From Pseudoxanthomonas sp. 3HH-4 (lineage in GTDB: Bacteria > Pseudomonadota > Gammaproteobacteria > Xanthomonadales > Xanthomonadaceae), in NCBI RefSeq assembly GCF_006716465.1, contig NZ_VFPB01000003.1, forward strand, positions 62,001 through 126,000: DNA of 64,000 nucleotides, given 5' to 3'. A program made the translations under genes and the position numbers. This document shows, in pieces, positions 16,450-24,912 of this stretch; the first letter of the stretch is position 1, and the number at the start of each line of letters is the position of its first letter. The notes beneath the pieces are model-generated. The model did no database searches. It had not been told where the DNA came from and saw only the letters and a list, made by a program, of their open reading frames with translations.

Positions 16450-16588
16450 GCGAGGGCTACTCCTTCTGCGCCGGAAATGGCGGGTTCCATGTAGCGGAGC
16501 GCTGCTCAGATCTCTCCTGCCGTCGCCAACGTGATGCGTGTCCTTCGCGGATGATCAGGGATGTTTATCGGGGTAGGGGGAGAATGGC

Positions 16589-18167
16589 AGCTTCCGACCT
16601 ATTCCGTTGAAAGACTCGGTTGAATCGGTCATCTGAAGCTGGTCCACTGACGTCCCATCGATCAAGCGGAAGTCGACGCGATGATGGGACGTCAGGAAGT
16701 CGGCCAAGCGCCGCTGTTCTATGTCTTCAACCTGGAAGAGCACGTTCCAGCGAACCATCTGCTCCGCGGCATCGACCAGTTCCTGGACTTGAGCGAATTG
16801 CACCGGCACCTTGCGCCGCACCACAGCCATACCGGCCGACCCTCGGTCGATCCGGCGCTGCTGATCCGCATACTGATCGTGGTCTACTGTTTCGGCATCC
16901 GCTCCGAGCGCCGGCTATGCGAAGAGGTGCATCTGAACCTGGCCTACCACTGGTTCTGTCGGCTGGGCCTGGAAGACGCGGTGCCGGACCATTCGACGTT
17001 CTCCAAGAACCGGCTCGGCCGGTTCCGCGACAACGACACGCTGCGGTTCGTGTTCGAGAAGGTGTTGGAGCGCTGCCTGGCCGAAGGCTTGGTCCGTGGC
17101 GAAGGCTTCGCCATCGATGCCAGCGTCATCAAGGCGGATGCCAACCGCCAGCGCGGTGTTCCGGGCAGCGAAGCCAGCTGGGACCGGGAGTCGTCGCTCA
17201 CGCGGCCGGTACGCGAGTATCTGGAGGCGCTGGACGCCGCCGAGGAACCGCGCAAGCCGCCGAAGAACGTGTCGCTCACGGATCCCGCGGCGCAATGGAC
17301 CGCTGCGCCCGGAGGGCCAGCGTTCTACGCCTACTCGACCAACTACCTGATCGATACCAAGGCCGGCGTCATCGTCGATGTGGAAGCTACACCCGCATAC
17401 CGCACGGACGAGCTCAACGCCACCCGAATCATGGTGGATCGCGTCGAGAAAGGGTTCGATATCAAGCCGACGCATCTGATTGGAGACACCGCCTACGGTA
17501 CCGCCGAGATGCTGGGTTGGATGGTCAACGAGAAGGCGATCGAGCCGCACATACCGGTGTGGGACAAGGCCGAGCACAAGGATGGTTCGCTGGGACGTTC
17601 CGACTTCCGTTGGGAAGCTAAGGCCGACGAGTACCGCTGCCCGCAGGACAAGCCTCTGCGTTCAACCGGCAAGCCCACGTCGGATGACACGCTGATCTAT
17701 CGCAGCAGCGTCTACGACTGTGCCGGCTGCGAGCTCAAGTTACGGTGCTGCCCCAATACCACGCATCGGAAGATCGCTCGGCAGGTCAACGAATCCGCGC
17801 GCGACGTGGCTAGTCAGTTGGCAACGACACCTCGATATGCGCGGTCGCGACGACATCGCAAGAAGGTCGAAATGCTGTTCGCCCATCTCAAACGCATCCT
17901 GCGGCTGGATCGCCTGCGTCTGCGCGGACTGAAAGGTGCCCGCGACGAGTTCCTATTGGCGGCCATCGCGCAGAATCTGCGAAGAATGGCTGCGTGGTTG
18001 ATGCCGAAAGGCGCGGAAGCGGGGATTGCGGTTCCCATTCAAGGCATGGGGGCGCTTACGCGCCCGCACTTGGTTCATCCCGGATCGAACAATCCTGGTT
18101 CCGGCTCCATGGTCACGTGGCGCTCCCGCTCCAGATCCGAGTTTTTCAACGGAATAGGCCCAAAGCG
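16589..18167 (+). mobile_element. IS1182-like insertion sequence
   Basis: The transposase gene is flanked by inverted terminal repeats: CCTATTCCGTTGAAAGACTCGG at 16598-16619 (sense written as two parts CCTATTCCGTTGAAA and GACTCGG), and its complement at 18137-18158, with 21 of 22 positions matching. Weaker similarity continues about ten bases outward on both sides, so the outer edges are approximate. No clear target-site duplication is seen. The length, about 1.57 kb, fits the family. Confidence 0.7.
16648..16694 (+). promoter_or_regulatory. Hairpin enclosing the transposase start
   Basis: A perfect 12-base inverted repeat, TGACGTCCCATC at 16648-16659 and its complement at 16683-16694, encloses the Shine-Dalgarno-like GGAAG and the ATG at 16681. 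In a transcript entering from outside the element the stem would form and mask translation initiation, as seen in other insertion sequences. Structure is from sequence; function is inferred. Confidence 0.45.
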
Positions 18168-18357
18168 GAAATCCATGGGAATGGAGCCATTAGCACAAGA
18201 GATGGAGGGGTCGCCACACGAGAGTAGCACCAGTGATGGCCAGAAGCGGAAAATCCCTCCTGTGCCAACAGCGGGTATCCGAAGTGCCGCTGAGTCAGCA
18301 GCCCGTCGCACGCTGGGCAATGATTTCGTGCGAGCGGAGTATCGGTCTCCGGCGTAG
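16681..18357 (+). CDS. IS1182-family transposase (reads past the right terminal repeat)
   Basis: DDE transposase. The N-terminal DUF772-type domain (VPANHLLRGIDQFLDLS, RPSVDPALLIRILIVVYCFG, DHSTFSKNRLGRF) is followed by the catalytic part: GFAIDASVIKADAN, HLIGDTAYGTAEMLGW, and the C-terminal RRHRKKVEMLFAHLKRIL helix with the last acidic residue. Homologous sequence seems to end near residue 440 (RRMAAWLMPKGA); the remaining 110 residues run through the right inverted repeat at 18137-18158 into flanking DNA, stopping only at 18357. The normal stop may have been lost, or the element uses an external stop. Probably still active in its core. Confidence 0.85.
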   Translation: MMGRQEVGQAPLFYVFNLEEHVPANHLLRGIDQFLDLSELHRHLAPHHSHTGRPSVDPALLIRILIVVYCFGIRSERRLCEEVHLNLAYHWFCRLGLEDAVPDHSTFSKNRLGRFRDNDTLRFVFEKVLERCLAEGLVRGEGFAIDASVIKADANRQRGVPGSEASWDRESSLTRPVREYLEALDAAEEPRKPPKNVSLTDPAAQWTAAPGGPAFYAYSTNYLIDTKAGVIVDVEATPAYRTDELNATRIMVDRVEKGFDIKPTHLIGDTAYGTAEMLGWMVNEKAIEPHIPVWDKAEHKDGSLGRSDFRWEAKADEYRCPQDKPLRSTGKPTSDDTLIYRSSVYDCAGCELKLRCCPNTTHRKIARQVNESARDVASQLATTPRYARSRRHRKKVEMLFAHLKRILRLDRLRLRGLKGARDEFLLAAIAQNLRRMAAWLMPKGAEAGIAVPIQGMGALTRPHLVHPGSNNPGSGSMVTWRSRSRSEFFNGIGPKRKSMGMEPLAQEMEGSPHESSTSDGQKRKIPPVPTAGIRSAAESAARRTLGNDFVRAEYRSPA

Positions 18358-18774
18358 GGGTTGTCGCAGCCGCCTACCCAGTGAGCGAGGCGATCGCCTC
18401 GCGCCTCACGACCTCCGGCGGGCAGGCGCGCGAGGTCGGCCAGCTTACGGTTCCGACACGGCTAGAAGCGATCAATCACCAAGGATCAAGGCCTCGTCCT
18501 TGGTCGCGCCTAGGACGAAGACAGTCTTACGACGAGCTGCTCGAAATGACAAAGCAAGGTGATCTCTCCAGGGAAGTCCAAGGAAGCGGCGATCTCTGAT
18601 TCACCGTTCGTCAGCTACATGTATTTATGTCTAGGTTTCTGTCCTGGACGGCAGAAGTGTGCCGTTGGGCGAGATGAAGCGGCCCATTCAAAGCATCTTG
18701 GTGCGCCAGGCTTCTGAGCACGCCGCAGGGGGAGAAAACAATGTTGGGGATGTCTTCTAACTCACGGGGGCGAT
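18358..18774. other. Gene-poor stretch between insertion sequence and lipoprotein gene
   Basis: About 420 bases with no gene I can support. It holds an 18-base perfect palindrome (GCGAGGCGATCGCCTCGC, 18385-18402). A small plus-strand frame at 18381-18599 would give 72 residues, but it has no recognisable motif or ribosome-binding site. The end of the stretch contains a run with partial likeness to a XerD-binding arm (TTATGTCTAGG) near 18625, too degenerate to call. Confidence 0.4.
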
Positions 18775-20112
18775 ATGCGTTCGGCTATCAGATTAGCGGT
18801 GCTTACGTCGGCAATGGCGTTTTCGGGGTGCGCCAACATCACTCCAACGCTCATTGATGCCGGGGACGGCTCGATGAAAGACGGTGGGCTTCGCTACTAT
18901 GAAACCCGCCCGTTTATCGTAGTAAAAGAGCCTTACCCGATCGGCTCAAAGGCATTCTTGGTATCGGGCAGGGTTGCCGGTGACGGCAAGACAGTGATGC
19001 TAACCGCTGTCCCCGACGAGCTAAGGGTTCTCGTGCCCATGCAGCTAGAAGGTGGCGGCAGCGTTCCGGCAGCTAGCGTGCTAATCGCTCATCAGGACGT
19101 GAGAGATCAGGTCGACGCGCATGGTGCAGAGGGAGCTGCCGGGGATAAGCCAGAAGAAGAGGGCGCACAGGACGGCAAAGAGGATGAAGGGGATGAGCCC
19201 AAGGATCCGGCTACAAAGCGAATGGGGCTTTCAAACATATCTGTGACCACCGACCTAGCAGCTCTAGCACGCTTTGAGCTGTCGAAGAGCATCTCACTCA
19301 TCTATCTTCCTGACTACGAGCGAGAGTTCATCGTTGATACCAAGAGTAAGCTTGGAACGACGCGACTGACACTGAATCTTGGTCCTGGGTCCAGTCTGCT
19401 CGGAATGTCGGGTGATGTCGACAATTCTGTGGTGGTAGAGGCGTTGCTGGACAGCACTAAAGCGCTCTTGACCGGCGGAACCGATCGTTTGTTAGGACTA
19501 GTAACGGGATCCAAGGATTCGGGCACGGGGGGCGGTGTGGTGGCCCACAGTGCCGCTGGAGAACTTGCGAAACTAGCTGGTCAGCCAGTAACACTACGAG
19601 CGCACCTTGTGAAGATCGCGGCGATGGGCATGTACCCGATCGTCAAGCCCAGTGAGGTCGGGGGCTATCACCCACAGACACCTTATCAAACAGAGCGTCG
19701 CTTCGTGCTGCCGGTCGCGGGCTACCAGATTCCTTACGACTACTACGAGGTATTGGTTTTCGAACATGTCCTGGGTAGCTCAACGGGGGGGCTGCTGAGT
19801 ACCAGTCCGGCCTCGGGAGATGCGACGGGGAATGCCACTCCCGATTGCTCAGGGAAAATAAAGCCCGACGACATGGATGACTGGTGGGATAAGGAGGTCG
19901 CGGGCGCTGCCGATGCCACAGAGAAGGCACGGATGGGTCAACTCGACGTTGAGCCGAAAGCATCAGCCGGAAAGGAGTGCTACGACGCTGCTGACATTCG
20001 TGTTAGAGCCAAGGCGGGCAGCCCAGCTGCCACCGAAACAGACCGCGCAAAGGTTGAGGCCGCATTCAAGAAGCGGTTCCCTAAGACCACTGTCAAGGTA
20101 GTGCTCGGCTAA
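18775..20112 (+). CDS. Unknown lipoprotein in accessory segment
   Basis: Protein of 445 residues with a lipoprotein signal: charged start, hydrophobic core and lipobox FSGC, so Cys19 would be lipidated. An acidic, low-complexity linker (EGAAGDKPEEEGAQDGKEDE, about residues 119-138) separates an N-terminal segment of beta-strand character from a central part (GPGSSLLGMSGDVDNSVVVE; YPIVKPSEVGGYHPQTPY). Two cysteines occur late. No known family is recognised. Third codon positions are visibly richer in A and T than in neighbouring chromosomal genes, suggesting transfer. It is followed after 32 bases by a trypsin-like protease gene and probably cotranscribed. Confidence 0.75.
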   Translation: MRSAIRLAVLTSAMAFSGCANITPTLIDAGDGSMKDGGLRYYETRPFIVVKEPYPIGSKAFLVSGRVAGDGKTVMLTAVPDELRVLVPMQLEGGGSVPAASVLIAHQDVRDQVDAHGAEGAAGDKPEEEGAQDGKEDEGDEPKDPATKRMGLSNISVTTDLAALARFELSKSISLIYLPDYEREFIVDTKSKLGTTRLTLNLGPGSSLLGMSGDVDNSVVVEALLDSTKALLTGGTDRLLGLVTGSKDSGTGGGVVAHSAAGELAKLAGQPVTLRAHLVKIAAMGMYPIVKPSEVGGYHPQTPYQTERRFVLPVAGYQIPYDYYEVLVFEHVLGSSTGGLLSTSPASGDATGNATPDCSGKIKPDDMDDWWDKEVAGAADATEKARMGQLDVEPKASAGKECYDAADIRVRAKAGSPAATETDRAKVEAAFKKRFPKTTVKVVLG

Positions 20113-20144
20113 CCAGGGCCTGCCAACAGTTTAAGGACAGTGCC

Positions 20145-21149
20145 ATGCGTTGGAGCGACCTTTCGTTGGAATCCAGATGCAGCATTGTCGCGGCTCTGGC
20201 AAGGCATCTGCACAAGAACCCGCCTTGGGAGTTTGAGGTGTGGGGTGTGACTAGTGTTGGCTTCGGTTGGCGGACTTACGAGCGGGACGCGGGGCGCATT
20301 TCTCGACGCAGCCCAGTATTGGTACTGGTTGTTCCTCGTAAGTTGCCTTCGGAGTCGCTTGCATCAGAAGAAAAAATCTCTCGCAGCTTGAACATACGGC
20401 GAGTGATTAATGGGATCGAAGTTGCGCTGAAGGTCCCGGTAGATGTCTGCAGACGCGGATCAGCCGCGCGTGCACACTCGCCCCGCCTGACTCCGCAGAT
20501 AGCGGGCGGGTCGCGGTATGGCACCGCGTGCGTGATTCTTGAGGATGAGGAAGGTAGGCGCTGGATACTGAGCTGTCACCACGTCATCGGTGACTCGAAC
20601 ATCAATCCGTCGTTGGAACCGAATACCGCCGTAGGCCTAAGCGTTGGCAGCAACATCCAGTTGGGAGTAGGGCGACGATTCGGTCCGCTTTCCGCTGGCG
20701 CAAGTGACTGCGTGGATGCCGCCTTGGCGCGAATCGTGTCCAGGCATCCTGTCAGCACTGATATATGGTCATTCTATCCATCCGGATACCCCGATTCCTT
20801 CGCCTACTGGAGCGAGGCGCGAGCTGAGGCCAAGATGTTCTGCACCGGGCTTGTTGTGCCTTTGCGGTTCCTGAGAGTCGAATTTGATCGTCAGGTGAGG
20901 TACTTGGGCGGCGGACGCGCATATATACGTGAGGTTGCTATCTTTGAGGTAACGAGGGCTGGTTCGCGTCCCGCGGGCGGCGATAGCGGCGCCCCCGTGG
21001 TGTCGGTGAACGGTCAGTGGCTAGGCATGTACATCGGCGGCGGATTGATGACGATCGACGGTGCGCAGAGGCGGGTGGCCGTGGTCATCCCGCCGCACGT
21101 GATTCTTGAGGAGCCGAGTCTTGGGGTAACACTGGAGCTTTCTGAGTAG
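20145..21149 (+). CDS. Trypsin-like serine protease domain protein
   Basis: Protein of 334 residues with an intact chymotrypsin-fold triad: His145 in ILSCHHVIGD, Asp191 in CVDAALARI and Ser281 in GGDSGAPVVS. The protease domain starts near residue 123 (SRYGTACVILEDEEGRRW). The first 120 residues form an unrecognised N-terminal domain, and there is no signal peptide, so it should stay in the cytoplasm or be exported by another route. AGGA lies eight bases before the ATG. Codon use resembles the lipoprotein gene upstream rather than the rest of the window. Partnership with the lipoprotein is inferred from spacing and shared composition. Confidence 0.75.
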   Translation: MRWSDLSLESRCSIVAALARHLHKNPPWEFEVWGVTSVGFGWRTYERDAGRISRRSPVLVLVVPRKLPSESLASEEKISRSLNIRRVINGIEVALKVPVDVCRRGSAARAHSPRLTPQIAGGSRYGTACVILEDEEGRRWILSCHHVIGDSNINPSLEPNTAVGLSVGSNIQLGVGRRFGPLSAGASDCVDAALARIVSRHPVSTDIWSFYPSGYPDSFAYWSEARAEAKMFCTGLVVPLRFLRVEFDRQVRYLGGGRAYIREVAIFEVTRAGSRPAGGDSGAPVVSVNGQWLGMYIGGGLMTIDGAQRRVAVVIPPHVILEEPSLGVTLELSE

Positions 21150-21243
21150 CGCTAGGTTGTGCAATCAGTTGCACCGGATCTTCTCGCTCGGTGGCGAGGT
21201 CCCGTCCGTAGCATTGATCTGGTCAGTTCGGGCTACACCCCAC

Positions 21244-21384
21244 TTACTCAGGCGGAACGCGGCCTCCAGTACTACGCTCGTGCAGTCTCTCCTGAAGCCA
21301 TCCTGCAGTGTGGGCCAACCAGTTGAGAGGCTCGCGATCCTGGCCCCGAACGTCGAACCACCAGCCGGCCTCGGCCACAAGTAA
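21244..21384 (-). pseudogene. Possible short coding remnant abutting the dif-like site
   Basis: On the minus strand this stretch reads like protein (VAEAGWWFDVRGQDREPLNW, then LAHTAGWLQERLHERS, stop at 21244), with a pattern of aromatic and charged residues unlike a random frame. No start with a ribosome-binding site is visible; the frame runs back into the dif-like site and glk. It may be a tail of a gene cut by recombination. Low confidence; the 21150-21383 gap has nothing else recognisable. Confidence 0.25.
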
Positions 21385-21411
21385 TTTCGCATAATGCCTA
21401 TTATGTAAAAG
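21384..21411 (+). other. XerCD dif-like recombination site
   Basis: Twenty-eight bases with dif architecture: XerC arm ATTTCGCATAA (21384-21394), six-base centre TGCCTA and XerD arm TTATGTAAAAG (21401-21411). The arms match Escherichia coli dif at 8 of 11 and 9 of 11 positions, and the inner GCATAA...TTATG dyad is perfect. The centre differs from the usual TGTATA. It could be the chromosomal dimer-resolution site or an attachment site of an element that uses host XerCD; the accessory genes on one side favour the latter. Confidence 0.65.
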
Positions 21412-21428
21412 ACAGGGCGCAGCGCCGG

Positions 21429-22445
21429 TCAGATCTCCAAACGGTTCTGCCTGTACCAAGCCACCGCCCCCAGCAGCCCCAGCTGCCCATGCTCCACACG
21501 CCATACCGGCACCCGTTCCAACTGTTCGGTCATCACGCCCTTGTTGAGGTACCGCTGCAGGAAGCGCCCGTCGTGCAGGAACTGCGGAATGTGCGCCGTC
21601 ACGCCGCCTGCCAGATACACGACCCGGGCACCGAAGATGATCGCCAGATCCCCGACCACGCTGCCCAGCCAGCCGCAGAACGTCTCGAGTGTTTCGCGGG
21701 CCAACACATCCGTCCCGGCAGCCGCCACCAGCGCGCCTGCGTCGGCATGCACCGGCTCAGCGCCGCGCAACTCGCACAGGCACCGGTACAGATTCATCAG
21801 GCCCGGACCGGACAGCACATGCTCGTTGTGCAGGTATGGACGGTCCCTCAACAGCCGGCGCACGATGTCCAGCTCCAGCGCATTGCCGGCCGCCAGCGAT
21901 GCCTGGCCGACTTCCGTCGGCAGCACACGCGGCGGTTGGCCTTCGATCCAGACGGCGGCGCCCAGTCCCGTGCCGGGGCCGATCACCAGCGCCGGCGACG
22001 ACGTGGCCAAGGAGTTCAATGGCGTCAGCGGTGACAACGTATCCGGCGCCAACGTAGGCACCGCATTCGCTACCGCCTCGAAATCGTTGATCAGCTGCAC
22101 CCAGGCCAGGCCGGCACCCACGCGCGTCTGTTCCACCGACACCGCCCACGGCAGGTTCGAATTGATCAGACGGTCGCCTTCCAGCACACCGGCGATGGCT
22201 ACCACCGCGCCATGGCACGGTGTGCCGGCCGCATAGTCGTGCAGGATGGAGGCCAGATCCGCATGCTCGGCGCAGGCGTAGCGACGGTAATCGTGGATGT
22301 CGTTGTTGCCTTCGGCCTCGATCCAGCCGAGGCGGGCATACGTGCCGCCCACGTCGGCGACGATGATGCGTGCACGCGAAACATCCTGCGTGTGTGCTAC
22401 GAGAACGCCTGTCGGCACCTTGTCCATCGTTACCGTGCCTGCCAT
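21429..22445 (-). CDS. glk: Glucokinase
   Basis: ATP-dependent phosphorylation of glucose to glucose 6-phosphate, cytoplasmic, 338 residues. Phosphate-1 loop IIVADVGGTYARLGW, sugar-binding LINSNLPWAVS and INDFEAVA with the catalytic Asp, phosphate-2 loop LVIGPGTGLGAA, TEVGQASLA, and the adenosine loop VVYLAGGVTAHI are all in place. ATG 22445 (MAGTVTM) is taken as start, with ATG 22427 as alternative. It stands alone, separated from the divergent copper operon by 142 bases. A role in using the glucose released by the nearby sugar operon is possible. Confidence 0.9.
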   Translation of the reverse strand: MAGTVTMDKVPTGVLVAHTQDVSRARIIVADVGGTYARLGWIEAEGNNDIHDYRRYACAEHADLASILHDYAAGTPCHGAVVAIAGVLEGDRLINSNLPWAVSVEQTRVGAGLAWVQLINDFEAVANAVPTLAPDTLSPLTPLNSLATSSPALVIGPGTGLGAAVWIEGQPPRVLPTEVGQASLAAGNALELDIVRRLLRDRPYLHNEHVLSGPGLMNLYRCLCELRGAEPVHADAGALVAAAGTDVLARETLETFCGWLGSVVGDLAIIFGARVVYLAGGVTAHIPQFLHDGRFLQRYLNKGVMTEQLERVPVWRVEHGQLGLLGAVAWYRQNRLEI

Positions 22446-22587
22446 GCGAATGCCACGCTGCCCAAAGCCTGAAATACGCGACAAGGATAACGTGTCGTTG
22501 TCCGATCGTGGCGTGAGCCGACCGCGGACGGCGCGTAGCTCACCCTACGGAAAGGTACGTGCACGGGTCATGGCGTATCATGCGGGC

Positions 22588-22989
22588 ATGTCCCGGTTCG
22601 CCCCCCTGCTCCGTGCCCTGCTCTGCCTGGCGTTGCTGCTCAACGGCACGGCGTACGCGCATGCCGCCACGCGCATGGCGATGGGCGACGTGGTGGCCGC
22701 CGTCCAGGCTGCCGAGGACACGCCGCCGTGCCACGAGGGCATGGACATGGCAATGCAGGTGGATGGCGAAGCTTCTTCCGGTCACCACGACGCCGATGCC
22801 GGCCTGCCCGATTGCTGCAAGGCAGGGAGCTGCGACGGCTTCTGTGCCCAGCACGCGCCTGCGCTGACCTGGCTGACCCCGCTGGGGGCACTGCCGTATC
22901 CGCAGGCAGAAGCTCCCGCCTACCGTGCCGATGCGCACGCATCCGTACGCCTGTCGCACCGTCACCGACCTCCCATCCTGGCGGCCTGA
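22588..22989 (+). CDS. copL: CopL family metal-binding regulatory protein
   Basis: Small exported protein of 133 residues that is required for copper-induced expression of copAB in xanthomonads. A signal peptide (LLRALLCLALLLNGTAYAHA) is followed by a His/Cys/Met-rich central part (CHEGMDMAMQ, SSGHHDAD, DCCKAGSCDGFCAQH) that can bind copper, and a His-containing tail. Its position immediately before copA, with the same order as in Xanthomonas copLAB, supports the assignment. Start 22588 gives the usual MSRFAPLLR beginning; ATG 22570 is an alternative. Confidence 0.8.
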   Translation: MSRFAPLLRALLCLALLLNGTAYAHAATRMAMGDVVAAVQAAEDTPPCHEGMDMAMQVDGEASSGHHDADAGLPDCCKAGSCDGFCAQHAPALTWLTPLGALPYPQAEAPAYRADAHASVRLSHRHRPPILAA

Positions 22990-23109
22990 CGCCGCATTCC
23001 CGCGGCTTTCCGCAGGGCCGGTGGCGCGTGTCGCGCGCCGGATCCACGACCACGACGGACGCCACCGCCACAGCGGTCGATCGCGCCGACGATGCACAGG
23101 ATGCTTGCA

Positions 23110-24912
23110 ATGAACCACGATGAATCCACACCGGGACGCCTGGGCGCGTTCCGTCCCACACGCCGCCAGTTCGTCACCGGTCTGGCCACCGGCAGCGTCG
23201 CACTGGGCCTTGGCCTGGCGCGCATGCCCGCCTCGGCCGGCACGCCCGTACGTCGCGGCGGCGCGGCGCTCGTCACCGGCACCGACTTTGCGCTGAGCAT
23301 CGGCGCGATGCCGGTCGACATCACCGCTCGCATGCGGCCCGCGATCACGGTCAACAACAGCCTGCCCGCCCCCACGCTGCGCTGGCGCGAAGGCGATACC
23401 GTCACCGTTCGCGTCAGCAACCGATTGCGCGACATGACCTCGATCCACTGGCACGGCATCCTGCTGCCGTCGAACATGGACGGCGTGCCGGGCCTGAGCT
23501 TCAACGGCATCGCCCCGGACGAAACCTTCCAGTACCGCTTCCAGCTGAAGCAGTCCGGCACCTACTGGTACCACAGCCATTCGCTGTTCCAGGAACAGGC
23601 CGGCCTGTACGGTGCGCTGATCGTCGATCCGCGCGACCCGCCCCCGTATCACCACGACCGCGAGCATGTCGTGCTGCTGTCGGACTGGACCGATCTTGAT
23701 CCGGCCGCGTTGTACCGGCGCATGAAGAAGATGCCGGAACACGACAACTACTACCAGCGCACGCTGGTGGACTTCGTACGCGACGCGAAGCGCGATGGGC
23801 TGGCGGAGACGGTCGAGGATCGCGGCATGTGGGGGCGCATGCGGATGACGCCCACCGACATCTCCGACATCAACGCGCACACCTATACCTATCTGGTGAA
23901 TGGTGCGGCGCCCGCCGGCAATTGGACCGGCCTGTTCAAACCGGGCGAGAAGGTGTTGCTTCGCTTCATCAACGGCAGCGCGATGACCTATTTCGACGTG
24001 CGCATACCGGGGCTGAAGATGACCGTGGTTGCCGCCGATGGCCAGTACATCCATCCGGTGAGCGTGGACGAGTTCCGCATCGCGGTGGCGGAGACGTTCG
24101 ACGTGATCGTCGAACCGAAGGGCCAGGACGCTTTCACCATCTTCGCGCAGGACATGGGCCGCACCGGCTACGCACGCGGCACGCTGGCCGTCCGCGACGG
24201 GCTGGAGGCGACGATTCCATCGCGCGATCCACGTCCGCTGCTGACGATGGCCGACATGGGCCACGACATGGGCGGCCATGGCGCGCAGAAAGGCATGGAA
24301 GGCGGATGCGGCGCGATGATGGGCGAAGGCGGCTGCGGTGCGAACATGGGTGCGATGGATCACGGCGCTCACGGCGCGACGTCGAACGCGCCGAATCATC
24401 CCGCCAGCGAAACTGGCAATCCGCTGGTCGACATGCAGTCGTCCGCCAGCGAACCCAAACTCGACGATCCCGGCATCGGCCTGCGCGACAACGGACGCCA
24501 GGTGCTGACGTACGGCGCGATGCGCAGCCTGTTCGACGATCCGGACGGGCGCGAACCGGGGCGAACCGTGGAGCTGCACCTGACCGGGCACATGGAGAAG
24601 TTCGCCTGGTCGTTCGACGGTATCCCGTTCGCCAGCGCCGACCCGCTGCGACTCAATTACGGCGAGCGCATGCGCATCGTGCTGGTCAACGACACGATGA
24701 TGCAGCACCCCATCCATCTGCACGGCGTCTGGAGCGACCTGGAGGATGCGGAAGGCGCATTCCAGCTGCGCAAGCACACCATCGACATGCCGCCCGGCAC
24801 GCGGCGCAGCTATCGCGTTCGCGCCGATGCGCTGGGACGGTGGGCCTTCCACTGCCACCTGCTGTACCACATGGAAGCCGGGATGATGCGCGAAGTGAGG
24901 ATCGAGGCATGA
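23110..24912 (+). CDS. copA: Copper resistance multicopper oxidase CopA
   Basis: Periplasmic multicopper oxidase of 600 residues that oxidises Cu(I). Tat signal RPTRRQFVTGL near residues 15-25; copper ligands in HWHG (113-116), YWYHSHS, HPIHLHG and HCHLLYHMEAGM, so all four blocks are present. A methionine/histidine-rich stretch (MADMGHDMGGHG, CGAMMGEGGCGANMGAMDHG) of the kind that binds extra copper lies around residues 380-420. ATG 23110 is chosen because AGG precedes it; ATG 23092 is in frame. The stop overlaps copB by four bases. Confidence 0.92.
   Translation: MNHDESTPGRLGAFRPTRRQFVTGLATGSVALGLGLARMPASAGTPVRRGGAALVTGTDFALSIGAMPVDITARMRPAITVNNSLPAPTLRWREGDTVTVRVSNRLRDMTSIHWHGILLPSNMDGVPGLSFNGIAPDETFQYRFQLKQSGTYWYHSHSLFQEQAGLYGALIVDPRDPPPYHHDREHVVLLSDWTDLDPAALYRRMKKMPEHDNYYQRTLVDFVRDAKRDGLAETVEDRGMWGRMRMTPTDISDINAHTYTYLVNGAAPAGNWTGLFKPGEKVLLRFINGSAMTYFDVRIPGLKMTVVAADGQYIHPVSVDEFRIAVAETFDVIVEPKGQDAFTIFAQDMGRTGYARGTLAVRDGLEATIPSRDPRPLLTMADMGHDMGGHGAQKGMEGGCGAMMGEGGCGANMGAMDHGAHGATSNAPNHPASETGNPLVDMQSSASEPKLDDPGIGLRDNGRQVLTYGAMRSLFDDPDGREPGRTVELHLTGHMEKFAWSFDGIPFASADPLRLNYGERMRIVLVNDTMMQHPIHLHGVWSDLEDAEGAFQLRKHTIDMPPGTRRSYRVRADALGRWAFHCHLLYHMEAGMMREVRIEA

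Noticed and set aside
18381..18599. Possible 72-residue protein between the insertion sequence and the lipoprotein gene
   Set aside because: No ribosome-binding site, no recognised motif, and the frame starts over an 18-base palindrome.
18611..18636. Second dif-like half site (CATGTAT then TTATGTCTAGG) that could be the left junction of a XerCD element
   Set aside because: Only 8 of 11 positions fit a XerD arm, the centre would be five bases, and the XerC arm is poor. Too weak to call.
24240..24380. Internal repeats in copA resembling tandem duplication
   Set aside because: They are the usual Met/Gly/His-rich copper-binding stretch of CopA, not DNA repeats.
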